A DNA stretch of 64,000 nucleotides from NCBI RefSeq assembly GCF_001984715.1, contig NZ_MSPR01000011.1, positions 1 through 64,000 of the forward strand, written 5' to 3'. This DNA is from Streptococcus azizii (GTDB lineage: Bacteria; Bacillota; Bacilli; Lactobacillales; Streptococcaceae). Within the stretch, counting starts at the first letter, position 1. The number at the start of each line of letters is the position of its first letter. Below, in pieces: positions 9,904 to 18,276 of the stretch. Under the pieces are notes generated by a model. The model was given only the letters and a program-made list of their open reading frames with translations, searched no databases and was not told where the DNA came from. Position numbers and translations under genes: made by a program.

Positions 9904-11250
9904 ATGTTGTTAGATTTTTTAATTGATATTGCAAAGACGCCGGCTATTTTAGTCGCTTTGATTGCGATTTTGGGATTGCTTTTGCAAAAGAAGCCACTTT
10001 CGGATATTATGAAAGGTGGTATTAAGACCTTTGTTGGATTTCTAGTTGTGTCAGGTGGAGCCGGCATTATTCAAAATTCTTTACAGCCATTTGGACAAAT
10101 GTTTGAGCATGCCTTTCATTTGACAGGTGTTGTGCCAAATAACGAGGCGGTCGTAGCGGTTGCTTTGACAGAGTATGGGACAGCAACCTCTTTGATTATG
10201 CTACTCGGCATGATTTTCAATATTTTGATTGCTCGTTTCACCCGCTTTAAGTATATCTTCTTGACCGGTCACCATACACTTTATATGGCCTGTATGATTG
10301 CGGTGATCATGTCTGTGGCAGGTTTTACCTCTGTCGGTCTAATTGTCATGGGTGGCTTGGCTCTTGCCTTGATTATGACCCTGTCACCAGCCTTTGTTCA
10401 AAAATACATGGTGCAGTTGACGGGCAACGATAAGGTGGCACTCGGTCACTTTAGTTCGCTGGGGTACTGGCTCAGCGGATTTATCGGTGGTCTTGTCGGA
10501 GACAAATCAACATCAACAGAAGATATTCAATTCCCTAAGGGCTTGGCATTCTTGCGTGACAGTACCGTAAGTATTGCGATTTCTATGTCTGTCATCTATA
10601 TGATTGTTGCCTTCTTTGCAGGTGGCGATTATATTAAGGAGAATTTGAGTAATGGGACCAATAGTATGGTCTATGCCCTTACTCTTGGTGGGACTTTTGC
10701 AGCAGGTGTATTTGTCATCCTATCTGGTGTACGGCTGATTCTGGCAGAAATCGTCCCTGCCTTCAAGGGGATTTCTGAAAAGTTAGTGCCAAATTCAAAA
10801 CCGGCCTTAGATTGTCCAATCGTTTACCCATACGCACCAAATGCTGTGTTGATTGGATTTATCTCTAGTTTTGTTGGTGGTATTGTCAGCATGTTCATCT
10901 TGATTGCAACAGGAGGCGTTGTGATTTTACCGGGTGTTGTTCCTCACTTCTTCTGTGGTGCAACGGCAGGTGTTATAGGCAATGCTTCTGGAGGGGTTCG
11001 TGGTGCAGTCATTGGCTCTTTCGTGCAGGGAATTTTAATTAGCTTCCTACCAGTTTTCCTACTTCCAGTTATGGGAAGTCTTGGATTTACAGGGTCGACA
11101 TTCTCTGATGCGGACTTTGGTTTGTCGGGGATTTTCCTTGGTCTCCTAGCAGAAAATGGTGGAGTGATGACCGTTTCGATTGGTATCTTTGCCGTCTTGG
11201 CCTTGCTATTTGCTCTATCAGTATTTACGAAGGAAAAGAAAGAGGGATAA
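9904..11250 (+). CDS. PTS EIIC component, ascorbate (UlaA/SgaT) type
   Basis: 448-residue polytopic permease with about ten to eleven membrane segments, typical in length for UlaA/SgaT EIIC. It translocates and phosphorylates the substrate with the EIIB encoded upstream. ATG 9904 has GGAGG about ten bases upstream. The transketolase subunit gene begins at the next base after its stop. Family membership suggests a pentose-like or L-ascorbate-like substrate, and the following transketolase fits phosphopentose metabolism. The typical ula catabolic genes (ulaG, ulaD, ulaE, ulaF) are missing, so the substrate should not be assumed to be ascorbate. Confidence 0.85.
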   Translation: MLLDFLIDIAKTPAILVALIAILGLLLQKKPLSDIMKGGIKTFVGFLVVSGGAGIIQNSLQPFGQMFEHAFHLTGVVPNNEAVVAVALTEYGTATSLIMLLGMIFNILIARFTRFKYIFLTGHHTLYMACMIAVIMSVAGFTSVGLIVMGGLALALIMTLSPAFVQKYMVQLTGNDKVALGHFSSLGYWLSGFIGGLVGDKSTSTEDIQFPKGLAFLRDSTVSIAISMSVIYMIVAFFAGGDYIKENLSNGTNSMVYALTLGGTFAAGVFVILSGVRLILAEIVPAFKGISEKLVPNSKPALDCPIVYPYAPNAVLIGFISSFVGGIVSMFILIATGGVVILPGVVPHFFCGATAGVIGNASGGVRGAVIGSFVQGILISFLPVFLLPVMGSLGFTGSTFSDADFGLSGIFLGLLAENGGVMTVSIGIFAVLALLFALSVFTKEKKEG

Positions 11251-12102
11251 ATGATGACAAAACGGCTAGAAGAACTAACACGCTTTGCGACAGAAATTCG
11301 CTATCATACCCTTAAAACCTTAAATCAACTTGGTTTTGGTCATTATGGTGGCAGTTTGTCAGCTGTGGAAGTGCTGGCCGCTCTATACGGTGAAATTCTG
11401 GATGTTACTATCCAGAATTTCGCTTCTAAGGAGCGCGACCACTTCGTCCTTTCAAAAGGCCATGCAGGTCCTGCCTTGTATAGCGCCCTGTACCTGAAAG
11501 GTTTCTTTGACCGAGATTTTCTTTGGTCTCTCAATCGTAATGGAACCCACCTGCCGTCTCACCCTGATCGGAATTTGACGCCGGGTATCGATATGACGAC
11601 AGGTTCACTTGGACAAGGGATGAGTGTCGCCACGGGGATTGCCTACGGGAAGAAAATGGTAGCTTCTCCTTACTATACGTATGCCTTAGTGGGAGACGGA
11701 GAGTTGAATGAGGGGCAGTGTTGGGAAGCCGCTCAATTTGCGGCCCACCAGCAATTATCCCGCCTCTTTCTTTTTGTTGACGACAATAAGAAGCAATTAG
11801 ATGGTCGAACTGCTAAAATCTGCCAAACCTTTGACTTTGTAGAGAAATTTACCTCTTTTGGTTGGGAGGCCGTTCGTGTGGATGGAGCCAGTATCAAAGC
11901 GATTCTTGCAGTCGTTCAGACGATGAAAGACAGTGCCTCGTCCCGTCCGAAGTGTATCGTGCTTGATACGGTGAAAGGACAAGGGGTGGAGTTTCTTGAG
12001 GAGATGGAAAGCAACCATCACTTGCGTCTGTCAGGGCAACTACTAGCCGACTTGGAAGAGGTGGCTCAGTCATTAGTCGAAGAAGTGGAGGTCATACAAT
12101 GA
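11251..12102 (+). CDS. transketolase, N-terminal (TPP-binding) subunit
   Basis: 283 residues, the N-terminal half of a split transketolase. The TPP pyrophosphate motif is GDGELNEGQ at residues 148-156, with the metal ligands completed by DDN at 177-179. SKGHAGPALY at 68-77 is also typical. It needs the C-terminal subunit encoded next, which overlaps by 4 nt (ATGA). It moves two-carbon ketol units between sugar phosphates. ATG 11251 and 11254 are both possible; AGAGGG lies just upstream. Confidence 0.9.
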   Translation: MMTKRLEELTRFATEIRYHTLKTLNQLGFGHYGGSLSAVEVLAALYGEILDVTIQNFASKERDHFVLSKGHAGPALYSALYLKGFFDRDFLWSLNRNGTHLPSHPDRNLTPGIDMTTGSLGQGMSVATGIAYGKKMVASPYYTYALVGDGELNEGQCWEAAQFAAHQQLSRLFLFVDDNKKQLDGRTAKICQTFDFVEKFTSFGWEAVRVDGASIKAILAVVQTMKDSASSRPKCIVLDTVKGQGVEFLEEMESNHHLRLSGQLLADLEEVAQSLVEEVEVIQ

Positions 12103-13022
12103 GACAAACAAACGAAATGCGTTTGGTGTATAGCAACTTCCTTGCTGAAATGGGAAAAAACAAGCAAGAAATAGTTGCTTTAGAAGCTGATTTGTCTAGC
12201 TCCATGGCAACTAATAAGCTATCAGATGTCCTTGGGAAGCGCTATGTCAATGTAGGGATTATGGAGCAGGAGATGGTAGGCGTGGCGGCTGGTTTATCTA
12301 TTTTAGGTTACAAGCCCTATCTGCATACCTTTGGACCGTTTGCCAGTCGCCGTGTCTTTGATCAGGTCTTTCTCTCTCTAGGCTATGCCCAGTTGAACGC
12401 GACGGTGATTGGTTCAGATGCCGGTGTGTCTGCTGAAATGAATGGCGGAACCCACATGCCTTTTGAAGATCTTGGTTTGATGCGCCTGATTCCGAAAGCG
12501 CGTGTATATGAAGTGAGCGATGATATTCAATTCCGAGCAGTTTTAGAGGAAACGTTAAGGGACACGGGACTGAACTATATCCGCACGATTCGTAAAGCCC
12601 CAGTGGCTATTTATCGGGGGGATGAAGATTTTAGCAAGGGGTATTGTATATTGCGAGAAGGCTCAGATGCGACCATTGTTGCAAGTGGCATCATGGTGGA
12701 GCAGGCCTTACTAGCAGCTGATAGCCTGGCAAAGGAAGGACTTGCTGTTCAGGTTATGGACCTCTTTAGGGTGAAGCCGATTCATGCAGATGTGCGCGAT
12801 TTGCTGGTAGGAAGCCCAGTGATTACCGCGGAAAATCACAACCGTATAGGCGGTCTTGGTAGCGCCATTTGTGAACTGGTAAGTGCCAGTCCAAATACCC
12901 CAGTGTATCGTGTGGGAGTGGATGAATCCTTCGGACAAGTGGGACAACAAGCCTACCTCTTGGAAGTCTATGGCCTCACCGCGGAAAAGATTGCGGAGCA
13001 GGTTAGGATAGCGCTAGCCTAG
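12099..13022 (+). CDS. transketolase, C-terminal (pyrimidine-binding) subunit
   Basis: 307 residues. It carries the pyrimidine-binding domain with NVGIMEQEMVGVAAGLS (the catalytic glutamate region), then the C-terminal domain with VMDLFRVKPIH and AENHNRIGGLGSAI. It is the partner of the preceding gene; the ATGA overlap implies coupled synthesis of the heterodimer. It ends the PTS operon and is followed by hairpin terminators. It probably feeds the pentose phosphate product of the PTS substrate into central metabolism. Confidence 0.9.
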   Translation: MRQTNEMRLVYSNFLAEMGKNKQEIVALEADLSSSMATNKLSDVLGKRYVNVGIMEQEMVGVAAGLSILGYKPYLHTFGPFASRRVFDQVFLSLGYAQLNATVIGSDAGVSAEMNGGTHMPFEDLGLMRLIPKARVYEVSDDIQFRAVLEETLRDTGLNYIRTIRKAPVAIYRGDEDFSKGYCILREGSDATIVASGIMVEQALLAADSLAKEGLAVQVMDLFRVKPIHADVRDLLVGSPVITAENHNRIGGLGSAICELVSASPNTPVYRVGVDESFGQVGQQAYLLEVYGLTAEKIAEQVRIALA

Positions 13023-13079
13023 AAGGGATGGGTTAGTAGTTCCCTTTATTTCAAGCGTAGATAGTATTAGATACCAAAC

Positions 13080-13116
13080 AAGACCTAGTCATATTTACAG
13101 GCTAGGTCTTCTTTGA
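13080..13116 (+). terminator. terminator hairpin after the PTS/transketolase operon
   Basis: AAGACCTAG (from 13080) pairs with CTAGGTCTT (13102-13110), followed by the moderately T-rich CTTTGATGG. A stronger bidirectional hairpin lies 160 bp downstream. Confidence 0.55.
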
Positions 13117-13187
13117 TGGAAGATAGGGAAAAGATCAAACTAGGGCATGACATAATGCGTTTCCTAGTTTGCTTTTGATTTTTAATG

Positions 13188-13366
13188 AGTATAGAAGTGG
13201 TGAAAGTTAGTCTGATTTTGATTTTCGTTGAGAATGAAACGCAGACTTTGTTGATTTGAGTAGAGAAATCCTAAAAAATCACCTCAACAGAAGTGATTTT
13301 TTCATCGGATACTCAATGACAATCAAAAGCAGGCTAGGAAGCTAGCCTAAGGTAGTTGAAATAAGA
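13188..13366. repeat. BOX-like end fragments
   Basis: Two boxC-like ends occur: GATTTTGATTTTCGTTGAG (about 13215) and ATACTCAATGACAATCAAAAG (from 13311), the latter followed by GCAGGCTAGGAAGCTAGC as in pneumococcal boxC. They flank the bidirectional terminator. Confidence 0.55.
13273..13302. terminator. bidirectional terminator
   Basis: AAAAAATCAC (13273-13282) and GTGATTTTTT (13293-13302) form a stem with T-runs on both strands. It separates the plus-strand transketolase operon from the minus-strand toxin locus and can terminate both. Confidence 0.75.
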
Positions 13367-13435
13367 AAGTTCTCGGCTTTTCCCCATCGTTGAAGGGATA
13401 AAAGACAAGCAGAATAGCCATAGTATCGGTGTTTT

Positions 13436-13732
13436 CTATCCAGGGAACACCTTATCATACTGAGGGAGTGTCCTCTCCAGGGTCTCTTTGAGAGCCTGGC
13501 CCGCCTTTCCCTTGATAGCTGTATCAATCTGCTCATAGATGTTTTTCATGGCAATTTGAGTCGTCAGAGTACTCTTCTTTCCGTCCGTATCAAACTCCTG
13601 CTGAATCTTCTGCTGGCTTTTCTGAAGAAGACCCGCCTGCACCTGAGCAGCTTGCTTTTGCAAGGAGCGGATGATTTCAGCAAGCTCTCCCTCGTAATTT
13701 TCTTGTGAATAATAATTAGTCATCAAGGTCAT
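13436..13732 (-). CDS. small helical T7SS partner-like protein (98 aa)
   Basis: 98 residues, mostly helical, no signal peptide or membrane segment. It is the last gene of the toxin operon and overlaps the 133-residue gene by 17 nt. GGAGG lies seven bases before ATG 13732. Size and context match the small WXG100-like accessory proteins (DUF3130/Lap1 or TlaA type) that bind the helical targeting domain of LXG-type substrates for secretion by the type VII system. That role is inferred from position and predicted helicity; no family motif was verified. Confidence 0.65.
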   Translation of the reverse strand: MTLMTNYYSQENYEGELAEIIRSLQKQAAQVQAGLLQKSQQKIQQEFDTDGKKSTLTTQIAMKNIYEQIDTAIKGKAGQALKETLERTLPQYDKVFPG

Positions 13733-14117
13733 TGTATTTCCTCCGTAGATCCTGTAGTGCTTGCTCTATTTGATCACGCTCCCGATAAAATTGGCGCCTG
13801 GTTTCCTCCATTTCTTCCTCTAAGGTATGGTACATCTTCTTACGAACCCATTCGGCTTCATCTTGGATGTTTTGCACCTTCCGATAGAAGCTCTCGGCTT
13901 CGCCTTGATGAGCCTCATGGCGGACCAGCAAGTACTTCATCTTTTCCTGTTCTTGTTCTAACATACTAGAGAGACGACGGTAACGGTCATCCAAGTCCCA
14001 GCCCCTCTCTTCTAGTCTTTTCTTGCTGCGGTAGTAGGACTCTTCTTGCTCGAGAAGCTCCCGCTCTTTTTGACGAATGGAGGCTAGTAGGTGATCTAAA
14101 ACTCTTTCTTGTACCAT
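13716..14117 (-). CDS. coiled-coil T7SS partner-like protein (133 aa)
   Basis: 133 highly charged residues with heptad-like Glu/Lys/Arg/Leu pattern along the whole length, so almost certainly one long helical hairpin or coiled coil. It overlaps the toxin gene by 22 nt and the 98-residue gene by 17 nt. Such proteins (DUF3958/Lap2 or the second TlaA protein in known systems) co-fold with the toxin's targeting domain. A GGAG lies ten bases upstream of ATG. The family assignment is inferred from shape and neighbourhood. Confidence 0.65.
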   Translation of the reverse strand: MVQERVLDHLLASIRQKERELLEQEESYYRSKKRLEERGWDLDDRYRRLSSMLEQEQEKMKYLLVRHEAHQGEAESFYRKVQNIQDEAEWVRKKMYHTLEEEMEETRRQFYRERDQIEQALQDLRRKYNDLDD

Positions 14118-15349
14118 GTTTTAAATTCTCCTGCCAGTTGATTGTCTAGGGTGATCCGCTCTTCCACAGCACTATCCAGTTTGGTTTTCAGGCTATCAAA
14201 AGTAGTGGACAAGTCTTTCATCTGTTTCACTTTCTCCTCTGCATAAATCTGAAAATCGCCCACTATTTTCTCATAGGTCACACCACAAGAAGCAAAAATC
14301 TCCTCTACTTCCCAAGGAGAAAGATGGGAATAGATGGAAAAATCAAGATTAGCCCAGAGAGCCTCTACCTCTTGAACTGCCTTATCTTTCAAACTTGTCA
14401 CATCCTCCAGACCGGCTTTAGCAGCTCCTGTCATGGCGGAACCGACAATGGCGCTTTGAGCTACATCCAGAAAGATTGTTTCCTCTGAACTCAAACCTCC
14501 GCCTGTTTTCTGCCATTTGGACTTCAAGGAGTTGAACTGTGACATCTGGCGGGCACTTTGAGCAAAAGCAGTTGCAGAGCCACTGATAATCGGTTTTCCA
14601 GTCTTTGCATCTACGACCTGCCCAGTCTTTTCGTCAAATTCCCAATCGCCTATGTCATGGCTCGCGCCATCTGCCCAATAAATGGTACCGAGGCTCTCAT
14701 CATAACCACTCCAAGTCGGGTCATTGCCTGGACCGAATGCCACGACACGATCCTCCCTCTTTCGATAGTCAATAAAGAAGCCGGGATGCGTTCGGATAAA
14801 GTCCTTTTCCTCCTCGCTCAAGGAGCCGTAGTGAAACCAGGCATTGAAGGTAGTGGTTGGAATGCCGTGCTTTGCTCCTACTTTTAGCATATAGGCAGAC
14901 TGGGAGTAGCCTGATAATTGGGTCACTTGTTTCACCCGTTTGTCGTCTAGCACCTCTTGGACAAAAGCATCTGCCGCTCGATACTGAGGGGATAGGTAAT
15001 GCCCCTTGTTTCTCTTCCGATCTGTATCACCAAAGATAGCAGTTGCCAAATCAATCGTCTGAATATCTGTAGCTGCTGCGATGACTGCCACACTACTATA
15101 GTCAGGTTCCCCGTCCACGATTGGCGCGACTGCCATACCGTCAAATCCTGTCCAAGGATCGGAATGGGTTTTGATGACCTTGAATTGTTGATTATCAATT
15201 TCTATCGTATTCTTTTCCCAAACTTGAAGTTTTTCTGAGCTAGTAAGAAGGTCAAGATCTTTTCTTTTAGCATAATTTTCATTAACACTGTAAACATTTT
15301 CACTTTGATTCAGACTATTTAATTGTCTGTCCGTGTATTGAAAACTCAT
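14096..15349 (-). CDS. predicted T7SS lipase toxin, TslA-like (lipase first, helical targeting domain last)
   Basis: 417 residues. The frame is open further, but ATG 15349 has AGGAAGG upstream and forms a 4-nt ATGA overlap with the stop of the first immunity-like gene. Residues 1-35 are the segment that recurs as orphan fragments in the array. Residues 40-250 look like an alpha/beta-hydrolase lipase: nucleophile Ser149 in SGYSQS, Asp210 in GNDP, His231 in GASHDIGDW. The second glycine of GXSXG is replaced by Ser. Residues 265-417 are predicted mainly helical, like an LXG targeting domain placed at the C-terminus. This order, with two helical partners and adjacent immunity genes, matches the S. 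aureus T7SS phospholipase TslA. There is no Sec signal. Secretion and activity are inferred. Confidence 0.72.
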   Translation of the reverse strand: MSFQYTDRQLNSLNQSENVYSVNENYAKRKDLDLLTSSEKLQVWEKNTIEIDNQQFKVIKTHSDPWTGFDGMAVAPIVDGEPDYSSVAVIAAATDIQTIDLATAIFGDTDRKRNKGHYLSPQYRAADAFVQEVLDDKRVKQVTQLSGYSQSAYMLKVGAKHGIPTTTFNAWFHYGSLSEEEKDFIRTHPGFFIDYRKREDRVVAFGPGNDPTWSGYDESLGTIYWADGASHDIGDWEFDEKTGQVVDAKTGKPIISGSATAFAQSARQMSQFNSLKSKWQKTGGGLSSEETIFLDVAQSAIVGSAMTGAAKAGLEDVTSLKDKAVQEVEALWANLDFSIYSHLSPWEVEEIFASCGVTYEKIVGDFQIYAEEKVKQMKDLSTTFDSLKTKLDSAVEERITLDNQLAGEFKTWYKKEF

Positions 15350-15753
15350 TGAAAACCTTCCTCTCCGTTTGAATAAATGATTTTTATTGCTGATACTGTC
15401 TCCCCTCTGTGAGATTGTAAATATTCCCAATCACCATTCTGTTTTCGCTTTATTCCAGCAGTTGAAAACTTGTTTGTTGATATATTGTAGCTTGTGCCAA
15501 ATTGTATCTGCTTACCATCGAGAAATGATACTACTAATTGACAATGCCAATTAGTGGGTTTATCCTCAAATTCTACATCTTTAATTATTATTTCACTAAT
15601 GTTATCATAGTTACTTTTTAATGCCTTGACTAAACTAACTTCATATTGTCGATTCCGTTCATCTTCAGCAGTTTTTTGTCTTTGATTATTGATGCTGAAC
15701 ACCATAAGTAATCCTCCTAAAATGATTAGTAAAATGACTGCTTTCTTTTTCAT
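15346..15753 (-). CDS. immunity-like membrane protein 1 (adjacent to the toxin)
   Basis: 135 residues. Residues 1-20 are a positively charged start plus one hydrophobic segment (MKKKAVILLIILGGLLMVFS) with no lipobox cysteine, so the protein is probably anchored by its N-terminus with the rest outside the membrane. A charged linker follows (NQRQKTAEDERNRQYEVSL), then a variable beta-rich domain ending VIYSNGEEG-like. Its stop overlaps the toxin ATG, so it is the likely cognate antitoxin. GGGAGG lies before the ATG. In S. aureus the analogous TilA is a lipoprotein. Confidence 0.65.
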   Translation of the reverse strand: MKKKAVILLIILGGLLMVFSINNQRQKTAEDERNRQYEVSLVKALKSNYDNISEIIIKDVEFEDKPTNWHCQLVVSFLDGKQIQFGTSYNISTNKFSTAGIKRKQNGDWEYLQSHRGETVSAIKIIYSNGEEGFQ

Positions 15754-15838
15754 GCCCTAGCCTCCCTAAGTTGAACTATCGTCCCTCGCCTGTATACCAG
15801 CCACAGATGTATCTGCAACTATTAGTATACACTATTTT

Positions 15839-15961
15839 CTAAGTAAATGCTATAAAAAGATAAGCAAAATTGATTCGATTAACAAAATTTTGATGGACAC
15901 TGTAAACATTTTTACCAAAATTAAGCTCATTAAGTTGTCTATCTGTATAGTTATACGTCAT
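15839..15961 (-). pseudogene. orphan toxin 5' fragment (unit 2)
   Basis: The frame starts at ATG 15961, sharing one base with the stop of immunity-like gene 2 (TAATG). It gives 40 residues beginning MTYNYTDRQLNELN, clearly related to the toxin start MSFQYTDRQLNSLN up to about codon 24 (NVYSVHQN against NVYSVNEN). It then runs into leader sequence and ends at TAG 15839. Confidence 0.85.
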
Positions 15962-16359
15962 TAGTTCCTCCCTTCTTCTCCATTTGAATAAATCACCCTC
16001 ACATCCGAAGTGGTTACACCATCATAATAATTTAATATATCAAGCACCTCTCGTTTTGCTGTAGCAGATTTATTAGTTTTGTCAGAAAGTGTGTGTCCTA
16101 TTCGATATTCAACTATAGTATGATCTTGAAATGTTAACATAACCGTACAACTCCAATTCCCTGGAGGAACTGAGTAATCTGGACTACTAATTTGTATCTT
16201 CTCAATATCCCGATAACTATTCTTCAAAGCCTTAACTAGACTAACTTCGTATTTTCGATTCCGTTCTTCTTCAGCAGTTTTTTGTCTTTGATTATTGATG
16301 CTGAACACCATAAGTAATCCACCTAAAATGATTAGTAAAATGACTGCTTTCTTTTTCAT
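15961..16359 (-). CDS. immunity-like membrane protein 2
   Basis: 132 residues with the same anchor and linker as protein 1, but a diverged outer domain (SPDYSVPPGNWSCTVMLTF, then YRIGHTLSDKTNKSA). Belongs to the PPG-W-SC subgroup with proteins 4, 5 and 6. It is followed by an orphan toxin start rather than a toxin gene. Probably a spare immunity gene against related toxins of other strains, which is an inference from the array. Confidence 0.65.
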   Translation of the reverse strand: MKKKAVILLIILGGLLMVFSINNQRQKTAEEERNRKYEVSLVKALKNSYRDIEKIQISSPDYSVPPGNWSCTVMLTFQDHTIVEYRIGHTLSDKTNKSATAKREVLDILNYYDGVTTSDVRVIYSNGEEGRN

Positions 16360-16444
16360 GCTCTAGCCTCCCTAAGTTGAGCCATTGTCCCTCGATTGGA
16401 TACCTACTACAAATTTATATGCAACTATTATTATACACTATTTT

Positions 16445-16567
16445 CTAAGCAAATGCTATAAAAAGATAAGGAAAATTGATTCGATTAACAAAATTTTGAT
16501 GGACACTAGAAACACTCTGTCCTCGGTTTAAAATATTTGGTTGCTTATCTGCATACTGGAGTGTCAT
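16445..16567 (-). pseudogene. orphan toxin 5' fragment (unit 3)
   Basis: Forty codons from ATG 16567 to TAG 16445, beginning MTLQYADKQPNILNRG. It is related to the toxin N-terminus but differs at several positions (Thr6 to Ala, Leu10 to Pro), which suggests relaxed selection. It overlaps the stop of immunity-like gene 3 by one base. Confidence 0.83.
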
Positions 16568-16968
16568 TACTCAATACTCTCCGTACCATCCGAATAGGTA
16601 ACTCTAACCTTCCTTTCAGTCTTTCCTAAATATGTTCTTAATTGATTGGACACAGCTTGAGAAGCTATCGCTGACCCATTTGCTTTATAACTAATATTAT
16701 GCCCAATACCATATTCTATATTTGTCCCATTATCAAAAATAACAAGTATTTGTGCATACCAGCCACCTGGTTTAGATTCTTCAAAACCCGAACGAATAAT
16801 CGTGATTTCCTCTAAATCTTGATACGTATTTTTTAAGGCTTTGACCAAACTAACTTCGTATTTTCGGTTCCGTTCTGCTTCCTTATTTTTTTGTATGTTA
16901 TCATTTAGACTAAATGCCATTATTAAACCTCCTAAGATAATAAGTACAATGAGTAATTTCTTTTTCAT
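16567..16968 (-). CDS. immunity-like membrane protein 3 (subgroup B)
   Basis: 133 residues. The anchor differs slightly (MKKKLLIVLIILGGLIMAFS, then LNDNIQKNKEAERNRKYEV). The outer domain belongs to a second subgroup with FEESKPGGWYAQILVIF and YGIGHNISYKANGSA. About 67 of 72 C-terminal residues match the truncated copy 7, three to four units away, while direct neighbours are much more different. No lipobox. Confidence 0.65.
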   Translation of the reverse strand: MKKKLLIVLIILGGLIMAFSLNDNIQKNKEAERNRKYEVSLVKALKNTYQDLEEITIIRSGFEESKPGGWYAQILVIFDNGTNIEYGIGHNISYKANGSAIASQAVSNQLRTYLGKTERKVRVTYSDGTESIE

Positions 16969-17053
16969 GCTCTAGCCTCCCTAAGTTGAGCCATTGTCCC
17001 TCGACTGTATACTTGCTACAAATTTATATGCAACTATTATTATACACCATTTT

Positions 17054-17176
17054 CTAAGTAAATGCTATAAAAAGATAAGCAAAATTGATTCGATTAACAA
17101 ACTCTTGACGGACACTAGAAACATTCTGTCCTCGGTTTACAATACTTAGTTGCTTATCTGTATAGTTAAATGTCAT
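17054..17176 (-). pseudogene. orphan toxin 5' fragment (unit 4)
   Basis: Forty codons from ATG 17176 to TAG 17054, beginning MTFNYTDKQLSIVNRGQNV and continuing SSVRQEFVNR. The toxin-like part again ends near codon 24. It overlaps the stop of immunity-like gene 4 by one base. Confidence 0.84.
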
Positions 17177-17574
17177 TACTCAATACTCTCCCTCCCATCA
17201 GAAAATATCACTCTCACATTCCCCTCTGTACTTCCAAAATGTGAAGACAGTATTTCCGATTCTGCTGTAGTCACAACTCCTGAGCGGTTTATTGTATCAG
17301 ATAAGCTATGCCCCATGCCATACTGTACAATTTCTCCATCGGAAAATGTTAATGTGACGGAACAACTCCAACTTCCTGGTGGCTTTGCATAATGTGGCTT
17401 ACTAATCTGTATCTCTTTAATATCCCGATAACTATTCTTCAAAGCCTTGGCTAGGCTAATTTCATATTGTCGATTCCGTTCTTCTTCTGCAGTTTTTTGT
17501 CTTTGATTATTGATACTGAACACCATAAGTAATCCACCTAAAATGATTAGTAAAATGAGTGCTTTCTTTTTCAT
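17176..17574 (-). CDS. immunity-like membrane protein 4
   Basis: 132 residues, subgroup A. Same N-terminal anchor as protein 1 (MKKKALILLIILGGLLMVFS). The outer domain reads SKPHYAKPPGSWSCSVTLTF, then YGMGHSLSDTINRS, ending VRVIFSDGRESIE. It shares the PHYAKPPG stretch with protein 6. A strong GGGAGG site lies upstream of ATG. Probably a reserve immunity gene. Confidence 0.65.
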   Translation of the reverse strand: MKKKALILLIILGGLLMVFSINNQRQKTAEEERNRQYEISLAKALKNSYRDIKEIQISKPHYAKPPGSWSCSVTLTFSDGEIVQYGMGHSLSDTINRSGVVTTAESEILSSHFGSTEGNVRVIFSDGRESIE

Positions 17575-17659
17575 GCTCTAGCCTCCCTAAGTTGAACTAT
17601 CGTCCCTCGCCTGTATACCAGCCACAGATGTATCTGCAACTATTAGTATACACTATTTT

Positions 17660-17782
17660 CTAAGTAAATGCTATAAAAAGATAAGCAAAATTGATTCGAT
17701 TAACAAAATTTTGATGGACACTAGAAACACTCTGTCCTCGGTTTAAAATACTTAGCTGTCCATCAGTATAGTTAAATGTCAT
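17660..17782 (-). pseudogene. orphan toxin 5' fragment (unit 5)
   Basis: Forty codons from ATG 17782 to TAG 17660, beginning MTFNYTDGQLSILNRGQSV. It is related to the toxin start but carries Gly at position 8. It overlaps the stop of immunity-like gene 5 by one base. Confidence 0.84.
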
Positions 17783-18180
17783 TATTGTGCTTCCTCCTCA
17801 CCAGTTGAATAGATGACGGTTACTACATGTTCTGTAACACCATAATAGGATGAAGCAATGTCTGACTCATCTGTACTTATATCAGCTGATCGATTTATCT
17901 TGTCGGATAAACTATGATTTATTCGGTCTTGTATAACCAGTCCATCAGAAAAGGTTAATGTGACAGCACAACTCCAATCGCCTGGAGGAACTGAGTAATC
18001 TGGACTACTAATTTCTATCTTCTCAATATCCCGATAACTATTCTTCAAAGCCTTGACTAGGCTAACTTCATATTGTCGATTCCGTTCATCTTCAGCAGTT
18101 TTTTGTCTTTGATTATTGATGCTGAACACCGTAAGTAATCCTCCTAAAATAATTAGTAAAATGACTGCTTTCTTTTTCAT
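17782..18180 (-). CDS. immunity-like membrane protein 5
   Basis: 132 residues, subgroup A. The anchor is near-identical to protein 1 (one Met-to-Thr change at residue 17). The outer domain has SPDYSVPPGDWSCAVTLTF, shared with protein 2, then diverges (INHSLSDKINRSADISTDE) and ends VIYSTGEEEAQ. This mosaic pattern suggests recombination among array members. Confidence 0.65.
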   Translation of the reverse strand: MKKKAVILLIILGGLLTVFSINNQRQKTAEDERNRQYEVSLVKALKNSYRDIEKIEISSPDYSVPPGDWSCAVTLTFSDGLVIQDRINHSLSDKINRSADISTDESDIASSYYGVTEHVVTVIYSTGEEEAQ

Positions 18181-18276
18181 ACTCTAGCTTCCCTAAGTTG
18201 AACCATTATCCCTCGACTGTATACCTGCTCCAAATTTATATGCAATTATTATTATACAATGTTTTCTAAGTAAATA

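Noticed and set aside
13757-13969. Plus-strand frame opposite the 133-residue gene
   Set aside because: Shadow of a well-supported minus-strand gene in the toxin operon.
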